Positions 32,603-41,567 of a stretch of 64,000 nt of DNA are shown here, piece after piece. The DNA is from Bin127 sp965203505 (GTDB lineage Bacteria; Chloroflexota; Dehalococcoidia; Lucifugimonadales; Lucifugimonadaceae): contig OZ241880.1 of NCBI GenBank assembly GCA_965203505.1, positions 2,356,001 to 2,420,000 on the forward strand. Direction: 5' to 3'. The translations under genes were made by a program, and so were the position numbers. Each line of letters begins with the position of its first letter. The first letter of the stretch is position 1. Below the pieces are notes generated by a model, which was given only the letters and a program-made list of their open reading frames with translations, made no database searches and was not told where the DNA came from.

Positions 32603-32797
32603 CTAATTCGCCTCGCCTTGCTGCCGAATCGCGACGCTCACATTCATGGCATCGTTGGGAAGGGTTAGCGCAATGATGCGCGGTTCGGCATCCAGCACAT
32701 CACCCAGCATCGCTAGTAACGCCCTACCGAGGATCGGCCGCTTGCCAAGTGCAGTCTTTTCAAGCATTCCGATCAACTCCACTACCGATGTTCGCAT
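32603..32797 (-). CDS. Possible 64-residue protein between binding protein and permease genes
   Basis: An open frame starting MRTSVVELIGMLEKTALGKR and ending LPNDAMNVSVAIRQQGEAN, with its TAG immediately before the ATG of the DppB-type gene. It fills most of the 260-nt gap after the binding protein gene. The composition is protein-like (an amphipathic helix, then a strand IIALTLPND), but I recognise no family, and no clear ribosome site was found. It might be a small subunit or a chance frame. Confidence 0.3.
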   Translation of the reverse strand: MRTSVVELIGMLEKTALGKRPILGRALLAMLGDVLDAEPRIIALTLPNDAMNVSVAIRQQGEAN

Positions 32798-32862
32798 ACA
32801 ACCACGCCAGATTGGAACCCGGGCTCCGACGGACGGAACCCGGGTCATTGGTCGAGCGTTGT

Positions 32863-34758
32863 TTATTTCAACGAGATCTTCGTCACCGGGTTCATCAACG
32901 AGTATGCATACCCAAAGGTCGGGTAGACGTCTCGGTCGAACTCGATAGTCGATGAGTTGTAGAGGGTTTGGTTGAAGACCTCTGCGATTGGCAATGCCCA
33001 TGCCCAAAACTGGTAATGCTCGATCCAGTCTTTGTAGAGCTCAATGCGTTGTTGCGGGTCCGACTCTGAGCGCATCAATTCAAAGGTGATTGCCGAGAAG
33101 GGGATGTTGCCCATTTTCTGAGTGCCACCCTCTTTCCAACTGTGGTCCTCGGTGTCGATCGGCCAGTCCTCCGGGTCGAACCGCGGTATGAACGCGTAGT
33201 TGAAGTCGTCGTTCGAACGGTCCACATAAGAAGGCCGTTTCACCGCGTACACTCTCTGGTCGATCTCGCATGAGAGACCTAACGGCTGCCACGTCGCGCA
33301 CATAAGCTCCGTCAGGCTGACACTTAGGCCTTGGGCATGAACGGTTACAGTCTCGCCAAGCCCGTCCGGGTATCCCGCCTCCGTCAGTAATTCTTGTGCC
33401 CGTTCAATGCTGAATTCGTCGATCCACTCCTCCTTGAACAACGGACTTATCGAGGCTTGTCCGGGAGGACCGTATGCAGGAACTGCCAAGCCAGCGTAAA
33501 TCTGCTGGTTTATCTGATCGCGGTTGATACTGACCTCCAGGGCGCGACGCACCAAGCGTGCAGATTCCCACGAGTCACAGATAGCGCCGCTTGGCACTGG
33601 CTCCAACAACTGCGCTTCGTCGCAGGCCGGGTCGTCGATGTCGGCAACCCATGGAAGTTCAGGGTGATAGCCGGGGCTTTCCAACGGATTGCCGGTGGCC
33701 GCTCCGATGCGTTCCAAGTAGTTGCAACACGGGACGATCCCGGTTAACGATCCACCGTTGTTGACGAGCACTCCATTGTGGTCTTCGACCAGTCGTGGCC
33801 TATCTTTAGGCTCCACGTCGGCGATGTGTGCCTCGCCCGATTCGAACATCGCGGCTCGTATGGCAGGTTCAGGCACAGCGAGAGCAATTATCTGATCCAC
33901 CATCGGCTTCTCGCCCCAATAGCCATCAAACCGGTTTAGAACGAGGCGGTCATCCTGACGCCAAGCCTCAATCTCAAACGGCCCGCTGCCGACGAACTGA
34001 GTCAACATACCTGTCTCCCCGAACTCATCGAATACGGCCTTGCTGTGAATGCCGACACCTCTTGGCACAACGTTTGTGAAAAGGTGCGTGGGTTGCCTAG
34101 CATCCGCTGATGTGATCGGCATATTTACCGTGTATTTGTCGACCGAATTCGCAAGACCGATGTGAGCGCGGAGGTCACCGGCATTATCGTGCGCCGTGGC
34201 GGTGTTCGTTGCGGCATTGGCGTTATTGTGCGTCCACGCGACGTCCTCCGCTGTCAACTCGCCCCATCCGCCATGGAATTGAATCCCCGGCCGGATACGC
34301 CAGATGTAAGCAGAACCGTCGTCAGCGACACTCCAGCTTTCTGCGACGAGGCCGGAAAGCGTATAGTCGAGCCCCGTGGCCTGAAGCAGCATCTCGTAGG
34401 CGCCCATCGTGAACTTCTCGACACCACAACCCGGCGGGCACTGTGCCGGCAGTCCTACCGGCACACCTACGTTTTGCCGAACCACCGTTAACGTGCCGCC
34501 GCCGTCAGATGCGCTCGGTGCGGGTGCTGACACAACCTCGGCAGGTCTCGCGGTCGCTGCTGGTGCCGCCGTTGCGCCCGGTGCCGCCGTTGCACCAGCC
34601 ACGGCCGGCATCGCAGTTGCTGGTTGTTGCGGCTCCGCTGCGGTGGCTACCGGTGCGGTTTCTTCCGCGCCGCAGGCGGCCAGTGCAACGAATGCTGCGG
34701 CGCACAGTGCTGACACCAGTAGCCGTACGCCATATCTATCGATGAGTGAATGAGTCAT
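32863..34758 (-). CDS. ABC transporter substrate-binding lipoprotein (importer 2), Ala/Pro/Thr linker
   Basis: 631 residues from the ATG at 34758, chosen because the signal peptide (YGVRLLVSALCAAAFVALAAC) then starts near the N-terminus with lipobox LAAC. A linker rich in Ala, Pro and Thr (residues about 35-80) replaces the Val/Glu tether seen in importers 1 and 3. Then an SBP_bac_5 domain: RPGIQFHGGWGELTAEDVAWTHNNAN, FVGSGPFEIEAWRQDDRLVLNRFDGYWG and RRALEVSINRDQINQQIYAG. It binds an unknown solute outside the membrane for the DppB/DppC pair. It follows the collagen-like gene with a gap of only 26 nt. Confidence 0.9.
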   Translation of the reverse strand: MTHSLIDRYGVRLLVSALCAAAFVALAACGAEETAPVATAAEPQQPATAMPAVAGATAAPGATAAPAATARPAEVVSAPAPSASDGGGTLTVVRQNVGVPVGLPAQCPPGCGVEKFTMGAYEMLLQATGLDYTLSGLVAESWSVADDGSAYIWRIRPGIQFHGGWGELTAEDVAWTHNNANAATNTATAHDNAGDLRAHIGLANSVDKYTVNMPITSADARQPTHLFTNVVPRGVGIHSKAVFDEFGETGMLTQFVGSGPFEIEAWRQDDRLVLNRFDGYWGEKPMVDQIIALAVPEPAIRAAMFESGEAHIADVEPKDRPRLVEDHNGVLVNNGGSLTGIVPCCNYLERIGAATGNPLESPGYHPELPWVADIDDPACDEAQLLEPVPSGAICDSWESARLVRRALEVSINRDQINQQIYAGLAVPAYGPPGQASISPLFKEEWIDEFSIERAQELLTEAGYPDGLGETVTVHAQGLSVSLTELMCATWQPLGLSCEIDQRVYAVKRPSYVDRSNDDFNYAFIPRFDPEDWPIDTEDHSWKEGGTQKMGNIPFSAITFELMRSESDPQQRIELYKDWIEHYQFWAWALPIAEVFNQTLYNSSTIEFDRDVYPTFGYAYSLMNPVTKISLK

Positions 34759-34784
34759 ATCTGCATGATCCTCTCTTTTCGGCT

Positions 34785-35402
34785 TTACGGCTCCAGAATT
34801 AGGAGGGGCGAGTACGCAACGTTCCCTCTCGGTGTGCGCACCATAATGGTGATTACGTCGCCAGCCTTCACCGTGTCGGGCAACATGATGCCGTCCTTCC
34901 GCCAAGCACCAGTGGCTGTCGAGAAGAACCTGCCCCCAAGTGAGAGCAATTGATTACCTGCGGTATCGTTATTGCCTGTGCAGCAGATGAATTGAATCGC
35001 AGACCCGTTTATGAACCCGCCGCCAATCGCGTTGAACGTGGTTCCCTCAGGGTTAAACGTGGCCCGGCCAACCTGGCCCGTGACCGGATCGGTCAAGATG
35101 ATGCTGGCGGTAGTAGGGATGTTCGTCGGGTCACCTGGATCCCCTTTTTGCCCTTGGGGTCCTGGCGGTCCGGGTGGTCCTTGCGCTCCCGGCTCACCAG
35201 GCGACCCGGGCTCACCCGGTAGTCCGGGTTCACCAGGCAGTCCAGGGTTACCTGGTTCACCCGGTAATCCTGGCGCACCCGGAGGGCCTTGCGGACCCTG
35301 AGCGCCGGCACACGCCAACGAGCTGACTATCAACGTTGCGATCAACATTGAGATTGAAATCTTGAAGAGCTTCAGGGCTCTCCCACGACACCGAATTACC
35401 AT
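34785..35402 (-). CDS. Collagen-like lipoprotein heading an ABC importer operon
   Basis: 205 residues from the ATG at 35402, which has AAGGA eight nt upstream. A signal peptide (ISISMLIATLIVSSLAC) gives a probable lipidated Cys. It is followed by 20 consecutive Gly-x-y triplets, with Pro-rich patterns such as GLPGEPGLPGEPG, and then a globular domain of about 115 residues with TFNPEGTTFNAIGGGFINGSAIQFICC and a beta-rich end. The Gly-x-y tract should form a collagen triple helix, so the globular domain is probably displayed as a trimer at the cell surface. It precedes the binding protein gene by 26 nt, so it may be a component of the uptake system. I do not recognise the C-terminal domain. Confidence 0.8.
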   Translation of the reverse strand: MVIRCRGRALKLFKISISMLIATLIVSSLACAGAQGPQGPPGAPGLPGEPGNPGLPGEPGLPGEPGSPGEPGAQGPPGPPGPQGQKGDPGDPTNIPTTASIILTDPVTGQVGRATFNPEGTTFNAIGGGFINGSAIQFICCTGNNDTAGNQLLSLGGRFFSTATGAWRKDGIMLPDTVKAGDVITIMVRTPRGNVAYSPLLILEP

Positions 35403-35825
35403 CAGACACATCCTTTTTGGTCAGCGTCCCGTTCGTATCCCCGTGGCATTGCCGTGCAATAGGGACAGCGCCCGTTTCCTAACACAGGCAGAACAACCGC
35501 CACTGTCAGCGATGTCACGAAGTGTATCGTGATTTCGACAATGCGTCAAGATCACTTTACGACATAAGTCGAGTATCAAGCCACAGATTACGATTTCAGC
35601 CGTGTGCCAAGCGATCGTCGATTCCAATCTCTGCGGACCCGAAGTCGCCTAGGAGCGTCCACGGATTGCCGGGCTGCAAGTCGACCTCATCCCCAACGCG
35701 GAGAGATCGCCTCTTGGCAATCGTGAATGGCGTACCCGGGTTGACTCTGCAGCGAACGGTGTTCGGATCGGATATCGAATTTGATTCGGTACCGGGTTCA
35801 ACCGCCCGACTAAAGGCCACTGTAT
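35403..35825. other. Gap upstream of the collagen-like gene
   Basis: About 420 nt. It must contain the promoter of importer operon 2 (minus strand); no strong -10/-35 pair stands out. The half next to the NHL gene contains the uncertain small frame at 35596-35820. Confidence 0.35.
35596..35820 (-). CDS. Possible 74-residue protein after the NHL-repeat gene
   Basis: An open frame with a GTG 5 nt past the NHL gene's stop, reading VAFSRAVEPGTESNSISDPN and ending GDFGSAEIGIDDRLAHG. The middle (NPGTPFTIAKRRSLRVGDEVDLQPGNPW) looks like a small beta domain. No ribosome site or family is recognisable; it could be a remnant of a longer gene or a chance frame. Confidence 0.25.
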   Translation of the reverse strand: MAFSRAVEPGTESNSISDPNTVRCRVNPGTPFTIAKRRSLRVGDEVDLQPGNPWTLLGDFGSAEIGIDDRLAHG

Positions 35826-36938
35826 TCAGTTCAGACCGGGGTCGACGTGGAGGGCTGTGTCTTCTACTTCGTGGGGTTGGAGGACGCGGCATAGCTTTTC
35901 GTAGATTTGAACGCGGTATCGGCCGGTGTCGGTGATGAAGAGGCGGCCTTCGTTGTCTACGCGGACGGATGTTGGGGATTTCAATCTCTTTTCGCGGTCG
36001 AGATTTATGATGTTGTCGCGTTGACGTAGGATGTCTGGGTTGCCCATCAATCTGCTTATGCCGCGGGGGTTGATTGTTGCATCGCCTCTGAATGATTCGA
36101 TGAAATTGCCGCGCCAGTTGAACATCAGCACGCGGTGGTTGTCTCGGTCGGCGACGTAGATGTCTCCGTACTTGTCGACCACTACGCCGCTTGGATGATC
36201 TAGCTCACCGACGCCGGAACCCGGACTGCCAATGATCTGCATCACGGTTCCGTCGGTCGTGAACCGTTGGACGCGGCTGTTGTGCCAATCGGCCACTACC
36301 AAAGAGCCGTCAACGAGGTCGACCGAAATACCCCAGGGGTGATTGAGTTGGCCGGGAGCAGTTCCAAACTCGCCAAATCCGCCGAGATACTCCCCATCGC
36401 GCGTGAAGTGTTGCACACGGTGGTCACGTGAGTTGACGATCCACAAGTTTTCGTCGGCATCCAATGCGATGCCGGAAGGACCGTTCAGATGACCTGGGTC
36501 TCTGCCAGACTCTCCCCACATTCCTACCGTCTCGCCGGTCGTTTTGATAGCCACGACAGCGTTTGCGCGTTCATCGGTGTTGAACAATGTGCCCGTGCTG
36601 TCTAACGCGCACATCACAGGGGAAGGGAGGCGGTTGTCACCTTCGGAGAGTGCTCGTCCGTCGATTTCCGGCACGATGTCGTTCTCGTACCCTTCGTCAT
36701 CGATGTTCACGCGTATGTATCGCGTACGTGGAACTTGCTGGAGATTCGCGCTGCCGCGGTTGAGGACGAAAAGGGATCCATCAGGATCAATGGCGATGTC
36801 CTGCGGTCCTCTGAATCCGCCTACCGCTAGCCGCTGGCCCAAAGTCACGACGTACTTGTGCCCGATGCGCAGCAGCGTCGGGTAGTTGTGGTTCTCGGTG
36901 GCGGAGCGGGCGGTTAGCGAGTTTTCTGTTGTCGTCAT
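35826..36938 (-). CDS. NHL-repeat beta-propeller protein
   Basis: 370 residues with successive NHL-type blades: FRGPQDIAIDPDGSLFVLNRG, LNGPSGIALDADENLWIVNSRDHRVQHF, LNHPWGISVDLVDGSLVVADWHNSRVQRF, LDHPSGVVVDKYGDIYVADRDNHRVLMF and LKSPTSVRVDNEGRLFITDTGRYRVQIY. Such propellers bind proteins, RNA or small ligands. There is no signal peptide, in contrast to most bacterial NHL proteins. The N-terminal 25 residues (MTTTENSLTARSATENHN) look disordered. It is 13 nt behind DUF1501 and the last recognisable gene of a six-gene operon with importer 3. Confidence 0.8.
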   Translation of the reverse strand: MTTTENSLTARSATENHNYPTLLRIGHKYVVTLGQRLAVGGFRGPQDIAIDPDGSLFVLNRGSANLQQVPRTRYIRVNIDDEGYENDIVPEIDGRALSEGDNRLPSPVMCALDSTGTLFNTDERANAVVAIKTTGETVGMWGESGRDPGHLNGPSGIALDADENLWIVNSRDHRVQHFTRDGEYLGGFGEFGTAPGQLNHPWGISVDLVDGSLVVADWHNSRVQRFTTDGTVMQIIGSPGSGVGELDHPSGVVVDKYGDIYVADRDNHRVLMFNWRGNFIESFRGDATINPRGISRLMGNPDILRQRDNIINLDREKRLKSPTSVRVDNEGRLFITDTGRYRVQIYEKLCRVLQPHEVEDTALHVDPGLN

Positions 36939-36951
36939 GTCTGGACTGGGA

Positions 36952-38127
36952 TCACTTGGTCAACGGGCTGACGATGTCCTCGAACTGGTCGAACGATCCG
37001 TTCACAATTGGCGACGGGTTGATGTTCAACCACTGGTCGAGCACGGAGGAGTACAGCGACCTGAAGTCGTTGTTGAATTGCAGGTCACCATTCAACTGTT
37101 GACTCGGAGCTAGAGACGGATAGTCGGAGTAGAACCCGCCGTTGACGCGTGAGCCGATCAGGAACGCACCACCGCCGGATCCGTGGTCGGTCCCGTTTCC
37201 GTTGTCCTTTATCCTTCGGCCGAACTCTGAGAACACGAGCATGACGACCTCATCGGCGGCGCCATGCTCGCGCATGTCGGCAAAGAAGTCATTCACCGAG
37301 CGGGATACGTTGGCCCACAGTTCTGATTGCATGTTGACTTCGTTGCCATGGACGTCGAATCCACCTATCTGTGCGTAGTAGACGCGCGTTCCGACGCCCG
37401 ACAGATGCACTTGAGCAATGCCGCGGAGGTTTTGCGACAGTGGGTCGGAGCCGTATTCGACCGTTGAGGTGTAACTGTCTGGTGCGGCTCGCAACATATC
37501 GGCACCGGTCATGGCGTCCAACCCGGTCTGACCGATGTGATCCATCAGCATGCTTTGCTCGTCGATCTCTTCCGGGGTGTACATCCGAGTGAAGGCATTC
37601 AATGCTCGCCTTTGCTTCTCGCCTGCCATGGAGGTCAAGAGACCGTATCCTTCAAGCTGTGCGACGGACATGGCAGGTGTACCCGAGAGGTACATCGCCC
37701 TCGGCAGACCTGTGCCGAAGCTGACGCCGGTGCAGACGTTATGTTTGTCCGGATCGAGCTCCCTGATGACCTTGCCGAGCCACCCATCAGAGATAATCTT
37801 TTCGGGCTCGGCGGTGTGCCAGATATCCATTGAGCGGAAGTGCGATCTGTCTGGTTCGGGGTATCCGATGCCGTTCACGATCGCCACGTCTCCGTTGTCC
37901 CACAAGTCTTTGATCGGACCCATCTCGGGGTGGAGTCCGAAGTGATCGTCGATGTGGATCACCTGATCCTCAGCGATTCCGGTGGTGGACCTGAAGTCGT
38001 GGTAGAGGCCGTCGCCGTAGGGCACGACGGTGTTTAAGATGTCGTTGCCGCCGGAAAGCTGCAACACGACCAGAACGGGATCTCTCCGTTTTCCGTTTCC
38101 ATTGGTTGTCGAGCTGGTACTCGTCAT
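36952..38127 (-). CDS. DUF1501 family protein
   Basis: 391 residues. LVVLQLSGGNDILNTVVPYGD opens an alkaline-phosphatase-like/sulfatase-like fold; then DDHFGLHPEMGPIKDLWDNGDVAIVNGIGYPEPDRSHFRSMDIWHTA, GGFDVHGNE and VMLVFSEFGRRIKDNGNGTDHGSGGGAFLIG follow in the DUF1501 order, with His and Asp residues placed like metal ligands. A Tat signal often seen in this family is absent: the N-terminus is a short STSSTTNGNGKRRD stretch. DUF1501 genes nearly always pair with DUF1800 genes, as here. Their biochemical function is unknown. Confidence 0.87.
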   Translation of the reverse strand: MTSTSSTTNGNGKRRDPVLVVLQLSGGNDILNTVVPYGDGLYHDFRSTTGIAEDQVIHIDDHFGLHPEMGPIKDLWDNGDVAIVNGIGYPEPDRSHFRSMDIWHTAEPEKIISDGWLGKVIRELDPDKHNVCTGVSFGTGLPRAMYLSGTPAMSVAQLEGYGLLTSMAGEKQRRALNAFTRMYTPEEIDEQSMLMDHIGQTGLDAMTGADMLRAAPDSYTSTVEYGSDPLSQNLRGIAQVHLSGVGTRVYYAQIGGFDVHGNEVNMQSELWANVSRSVNDFFADMREHGAADEVVMLVFSEFGRRIKDNGNGTDHGSGGGAFLIGSRVNGGFYSDYPSLAPSQQLNGDLQFNNDFRSLYSSVLDQWLNINPSPIVNGSFDQFEDIVSPLTK

Positions 38128-38199
38128 GTTTCGTGTCCTTTTTTGTGATGGCTTATGCGTTGACTGGGTGATTTTCGTGCAGATTTTGCGGGTGGTTTG

Positions 38200-39573
38200 C
38201 TACCCCAACTGGTACTCGCGGGATGCGGTGATCAACTCGAAGATTTCTAATACTGTTGCTTCGAATTGCTCTCTGTCGGCGCCGTTGCATTGGACCGGTC
38301 CGTTGATGGCTACTTCGTCGAGCAACGCCATGCGGGTTTTCGGCTCTAACTCGATCGCGCCTAGTTCGTAAAGCGCGGCGTCTAGGAGCTCTGCAGGTTC
38401 GATCGATTCGCGTCCGGCAGCGATGCGCTCGATCATCTTTTGCACGCCCGGTGCGTACAGGTTGCCAATTCTCTCGACGGCGAAGTTCACCCTTTCCATC
38501 AGGAGCGCCGAATCTATCCATTCTTTGCCGGTGTGCCATCCCTCGACGGTGGGGGGATTCAGCAGCTGTTGGCCCATGAGCGTCGATTTTTGGGGTAGTT
38601 CGTGAAGTCCGAACTCGTACGGGTCACGGAGTTCACCTGTCAGGTTAACGGTGCCGACGATGTACTCAGCCGGATTACGCACGCGGGTGAATCTGGCTTC
38701 TTTAAAGAAGTCGGAGTTGAAGAGCGCCCTCATGACTTCGCGGATGTCGCCATGGTTTGCCGTGTATGCCTCAGCGATGGCGTCGATTTCATGTTGGACC
38801 GGCTGATCTGAGACGAAGAAATTGTGGATCTCCCTGCCGACGAACTGCGCCGTAGCAGGATGATCAACGATGATGTCGACGATTTCGTCGCCGTTGAAAT
38901 TGCCGGTGTGGCCCAGAAAAGACTTCTCGCTACCATCGTGGTCGTCGTCTCGATACACGAACGAACCGCCTTGCTGGCCAAATGGGTAACGGGGGATCAC
39001 CTGATCGATAGTCCAGCCCGTATACGCCCTTGCGCAATCTCTGACGTCCTCCTCGGTGTAGTTGCCGACGCCCATCGAGAACAATTCGAGCAGTTCGCGT
39101 CCCCAGTTTTCGTTGACCGCGGTCGCGTGGTTGGTCTGCTGATCGAGCCAGAAGAGCATTGCGGGATCGCGTGACAGCCGCTTGAGGATTTCGGCGAAGT
39201 TCTCGACGGCAAATTCGCGCAGCATCTCGTAGTGCCGCGCCATCATGGGTCCGTTGGTAACTTTGGCGCTGCCGGTGGCGAAGACGCCGTGCCACATGAG
39301 GGCCATCTTCTCCTGCAGGGGCCGCTTGGAGTTGATCATGCGATACATGATCAGCAGGGGTGTCCATCCTTCGTTGTCGGCATACTCGGCGTGGTAGCGA
39401 TCCAAGAAATGCGTTTCAACCGGGTCGAACTTTTCGAAATCGACCAGATCATCTACCAGCGCTTCGTAACTCTTCTCGGCGAGTTTCTCCAACTCGTGAG
39501 CAGGCAGGGCGAAACCTGCCCTGCGCATCAGATGGCCCACGAGCGCGATATTGGTTGTCGTGGCGGTCGTCAT
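38200..39573 (-). CDS. DUF1800 family protein
   Basis: 457 residues, with ALVGHLMRRAGFALPAHELEKLA near the start, KMALMWHGVFATG, AVNENWGRELLELFSMGVGNYTEEDVRDCARAYTGW in the middle and PPTVEGWHTGKEWIDSALLMERVNFA near the end. These are the core signatures of DUF1800. The family is mostly helical and is found as the partner of DUF1501 proteins. Here it is 58 nt downstream of a DppC-type permease and 72 nt upstream of DUF1501, so it is in the middle of the importer 3 operon. No export signal. Confidence 0.88.
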   Translation of the reverse strand: MTTATTTNIALVGHLMRRAGFALPAHELEKLAEKSYEALVDDLVDFEKFDPVETHFLDRYHAEYADNEGWTPLLIMYRMINSKRPLQEKMALMWHGVFATGSAKVTNGPMMARHYEMLREFAVENFAEILKRLSRDPAMLFWLDQQTNHATAVNENWGRELLELFSMGVGNYTEEDVRDCARAYTGWTIDQVIPRYPFGQQGGSFVYRDDDHDGSEKSFLGHTGNFNGDEIVDIIVDHPATAQFVGREIHNFFVSDQPVQHEIDAIAEAYTANHGDIREVMRALFNSDFFKEARFTRVRNPAEYIVGTVNLTGELRDPYEFGLHELPQKSTLMGQQLLNPPTVEGWHTGKEWIDSALLMERVNFAVERIGNLYAPGVQKMIERIAAGRESIEPAELLDAALYELGAIELEPKTRMALLDEVAINGPVQCNGADREQFEATVLEIFELITASREYQLG

Positions 39574-39631
39574 TTGCTTCCACCTGTCCTAAGTTTGTTT
39601 CTCTCTTCGTTGCGTTGCATGGTAACCGTTC

Positions 39632-40537
39632 CTAGATCTGTCTCAGGCGCGGGTCCAATCGATCTCGAGTCCAGTCGCCGATGAAATTCAGGGCATAGGA
39701 CAGCAAGAAAATGGCGAGGCCTGGGAACAACGCGATCCAGTAAGCGATGCTGACGAAATTCCGTCCATCTGCCACCATCACGCCCCATGCCGGTCTGGGG
39801 GCGGGTATTCCCACTCCTAAGAAGCTTAGCGAAGACTCCGCTATGATCAGGCTGCCAACCTGCAGTGTAGCGATTACCAGTACGGTGTTGAACACGCCGG
39901 GCAGAATGTGACGGGTGAAAATCCTGACCGTCGACGCGCCGGATAGGTTCGCGTATGCGATGTAGTCCATCGCCTTCAACTGGATCGTTTCCGCTCGCAC
40001 CTGACGGGCAAAACCGCTCCAGCTGAATATGACCAGCAGAACGATGATCAGTTCCAGACTGGCCCCGAATACGATCACTGCTACCAGCGCCACGAGGATA
40101 AATGGGACGCCCAGCGTCAGATCGACGAAGCGCATGATCGCCTCATCGATCCACCCAGAAAAATAACCAGCGATCATCCCTAGGAGCGTGCCGGTAGCAC
40201 CGCCTGTTATCAGCACGATGCCGGCGATTGTGAGGGAAAGGCGTGCTCCGTAGAGCAATCTGGCCACGATGTCTCGCCCGAGCGAGTCTGTGCCCAGCAG
40301 GTGCGCGGTCGATCCCCCTTCGTTCCAGAATGGCGGTGTTACTTGGGCCGACAAGTCCCCAAACTGGGGATCGTAGGACGTCAAAAAGGGACCGAATATC
40401 GCGGCGAATGCGACGGCGACCAAAACGATGGCGGGCAGCACCGGATATCGACGGAATACGTACCATGCCTGGCTTGGCACGCTGCGACCGTTTCCGTTGA
40501 ACCGCGTAAGTTCAGATTCGATGCTGGCGGTGGTCAT
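39632..40537 (-). CDS. ABC transporter permease, DppC type (importer 3)
   Basis: 301 residues: YPVLPAIVLVAVAFAAIFGPFL, LLGTDSLGRDIVARLLYGARLSL, a five-helix permease domain with the EAA loop DYIAYANLSGASTVRIFTRHILPGVFNTVL, and the end DRLDPRLRQI. It follows the DppB-type gene after 9 nt. The next gene downstream is not an ATPase but a DUF1800 gene. Confidence 0.93.
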   Translation of the reverse strand: MTTASIESELTRFNGNGRSVPSQAWYVFRRYPVLPAIVLVAVAFAAIFGPFLTSYDPQFGDLSAQVTPPFWNEGGSTAHLLGTDSLGRDIVARLLYGARLSLTIAGIVLITGGATGTLLGMIAGYFSGWIDEAIMRFVDLTLGVPFILVALVAVIVFGASLELIIVLLVIFSWSGFARQVRAETIQLKAMDYIAYANLSGASTVRIFTRHILPGVFNTVLVIATLQVGSLIIAESSLSFLGVGIPAPRPAWGVMVADGRNFVSIAYWIALFPGLAIFLLSYALNFIGDWTRDRLDPRLRQI

Positions 40538-40546
40538 ATCTGATTC

Positions 40547-41464
40547 TTACGCTCGCCTGATTCGGGGATCGATAATCGCATAGGACACGTCCACGACAAA
40601 GTTGACGACGATGTACATGAGGGTGAACAGCAACACCGTGGCACTCATGACCGGGAAGTCGTTGTCGTTCGTGGCTGTTACGGCAAGACGCCCCAGGCCG
40701 GGCCAACCGAACACTGTTTCGACGACGACGGTTCCGGTGGTAAACCCGGCGAGGATGAGCCCTGCATAGGTGATGGGCACGATCAATGAGTTTCGGAACG
40801 CGTGCTTCCACACTACTGATTCCCCGGACACACCTTTGGCTCGGGCGAACTTTACGAACTCCGAATCGAGCATTTCCAACATGGCGGAGCGTGTCAACCT
40901 GACCAAACCCGCAGCGGACCCGGAACCAAGTGTTATGGCCGGCAACACGTAGTGATCCATACCACCGCGACCGGAAGTGGGCAACAGCTCGAATTGAACT
41001 GAAAAGAGCAGGACGAGCATGATCCCCATCCAGAAATTGGGCGTCGCCTGGCCGATGAGGGCGATGACCCTCCCGAACAGGTCCCACCAGGATCCTCGGC
41101 GGACGGCCGAAAGAGCACCTATAGGTATCCCGACCGCGATGGCGAAAGCAAAGGAGACGCCGGCCAACTGTAGCGTCGCCGGAACCTTCTGTACGACCAC
41201 GTCAATCGCAGGGCGCGCTTCGTTCAAAGAAGCGCCGAAATCGCCTCGCATGGCCGTCCACAACCAAGTCAGGTACTGGATCGGGTAAGGACGATCGAGG
41301 CCGAACTCCTTTCGCCATTCGGCGATTACCTCATCAGTCGTGTATTCGCTGATGAAGAGGAACGTCGGATCTCCCGCGGCTCGGGACAGACTGAACACGA
41401 GCACCGTCGCGAACCACATGATGACGATGGATGCGATCAGCCGCTTTGCGAGGAACCGCTTCAA
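40547..41464 (-). CDS. ABC transporter permease, DppB type (importer 3)
   Basis: 305 residues: N-terminal helix (IASIVIMWFATVLVFSLSRAAG), external part ending LDRPYPIQYLTWLWTAMRGDFGAS, permease domain with EAA loop EFVKFARAKGVSGESVVWKHAFRNSLIVPI, and the ending DPRIRRA. It pairs with the DppC-type protein. Its gene starts about 100 nt behind the binding protein gene. Confidence 0.93.
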   Translation of the reverse strand: MKRFLAKRLIASIVIMWFATVLVFSLSRAAGDPTFLFISEYTTDEVIAEWRKEFGLDRPYPIQYLTWLWTAMRGDFGASLNEARPAIDVVVQKVPATLQLAGVSFAFAIAVGIPIGALSAVRRGSWWDLFGRVIALIGQATPNFWMGIMLVLLFSVQFELLPTSGRGGMDHYVLPAITLGSGSAAGLVRLTRSAMLEMLDSEFVKFARAKGVSGESVVWKHAFRNSLIVPITYAGLILAGFTTGTVVVETVFGWPGLGRLAVTATNDNDFPVMSATVLLFTLMYIVVNFVVDVSYAIIDPRIRRA

Positions 41465-41567
41465 CTATGTTCTCCGTCCTCCAATGCCGTCGCAGAGCAA
41501 CCATGCCTCCCCGGAGATCAGGGAGACTTGGTCGCTCACAGATTGATGCGACCGGTTTCGCTTGAAA

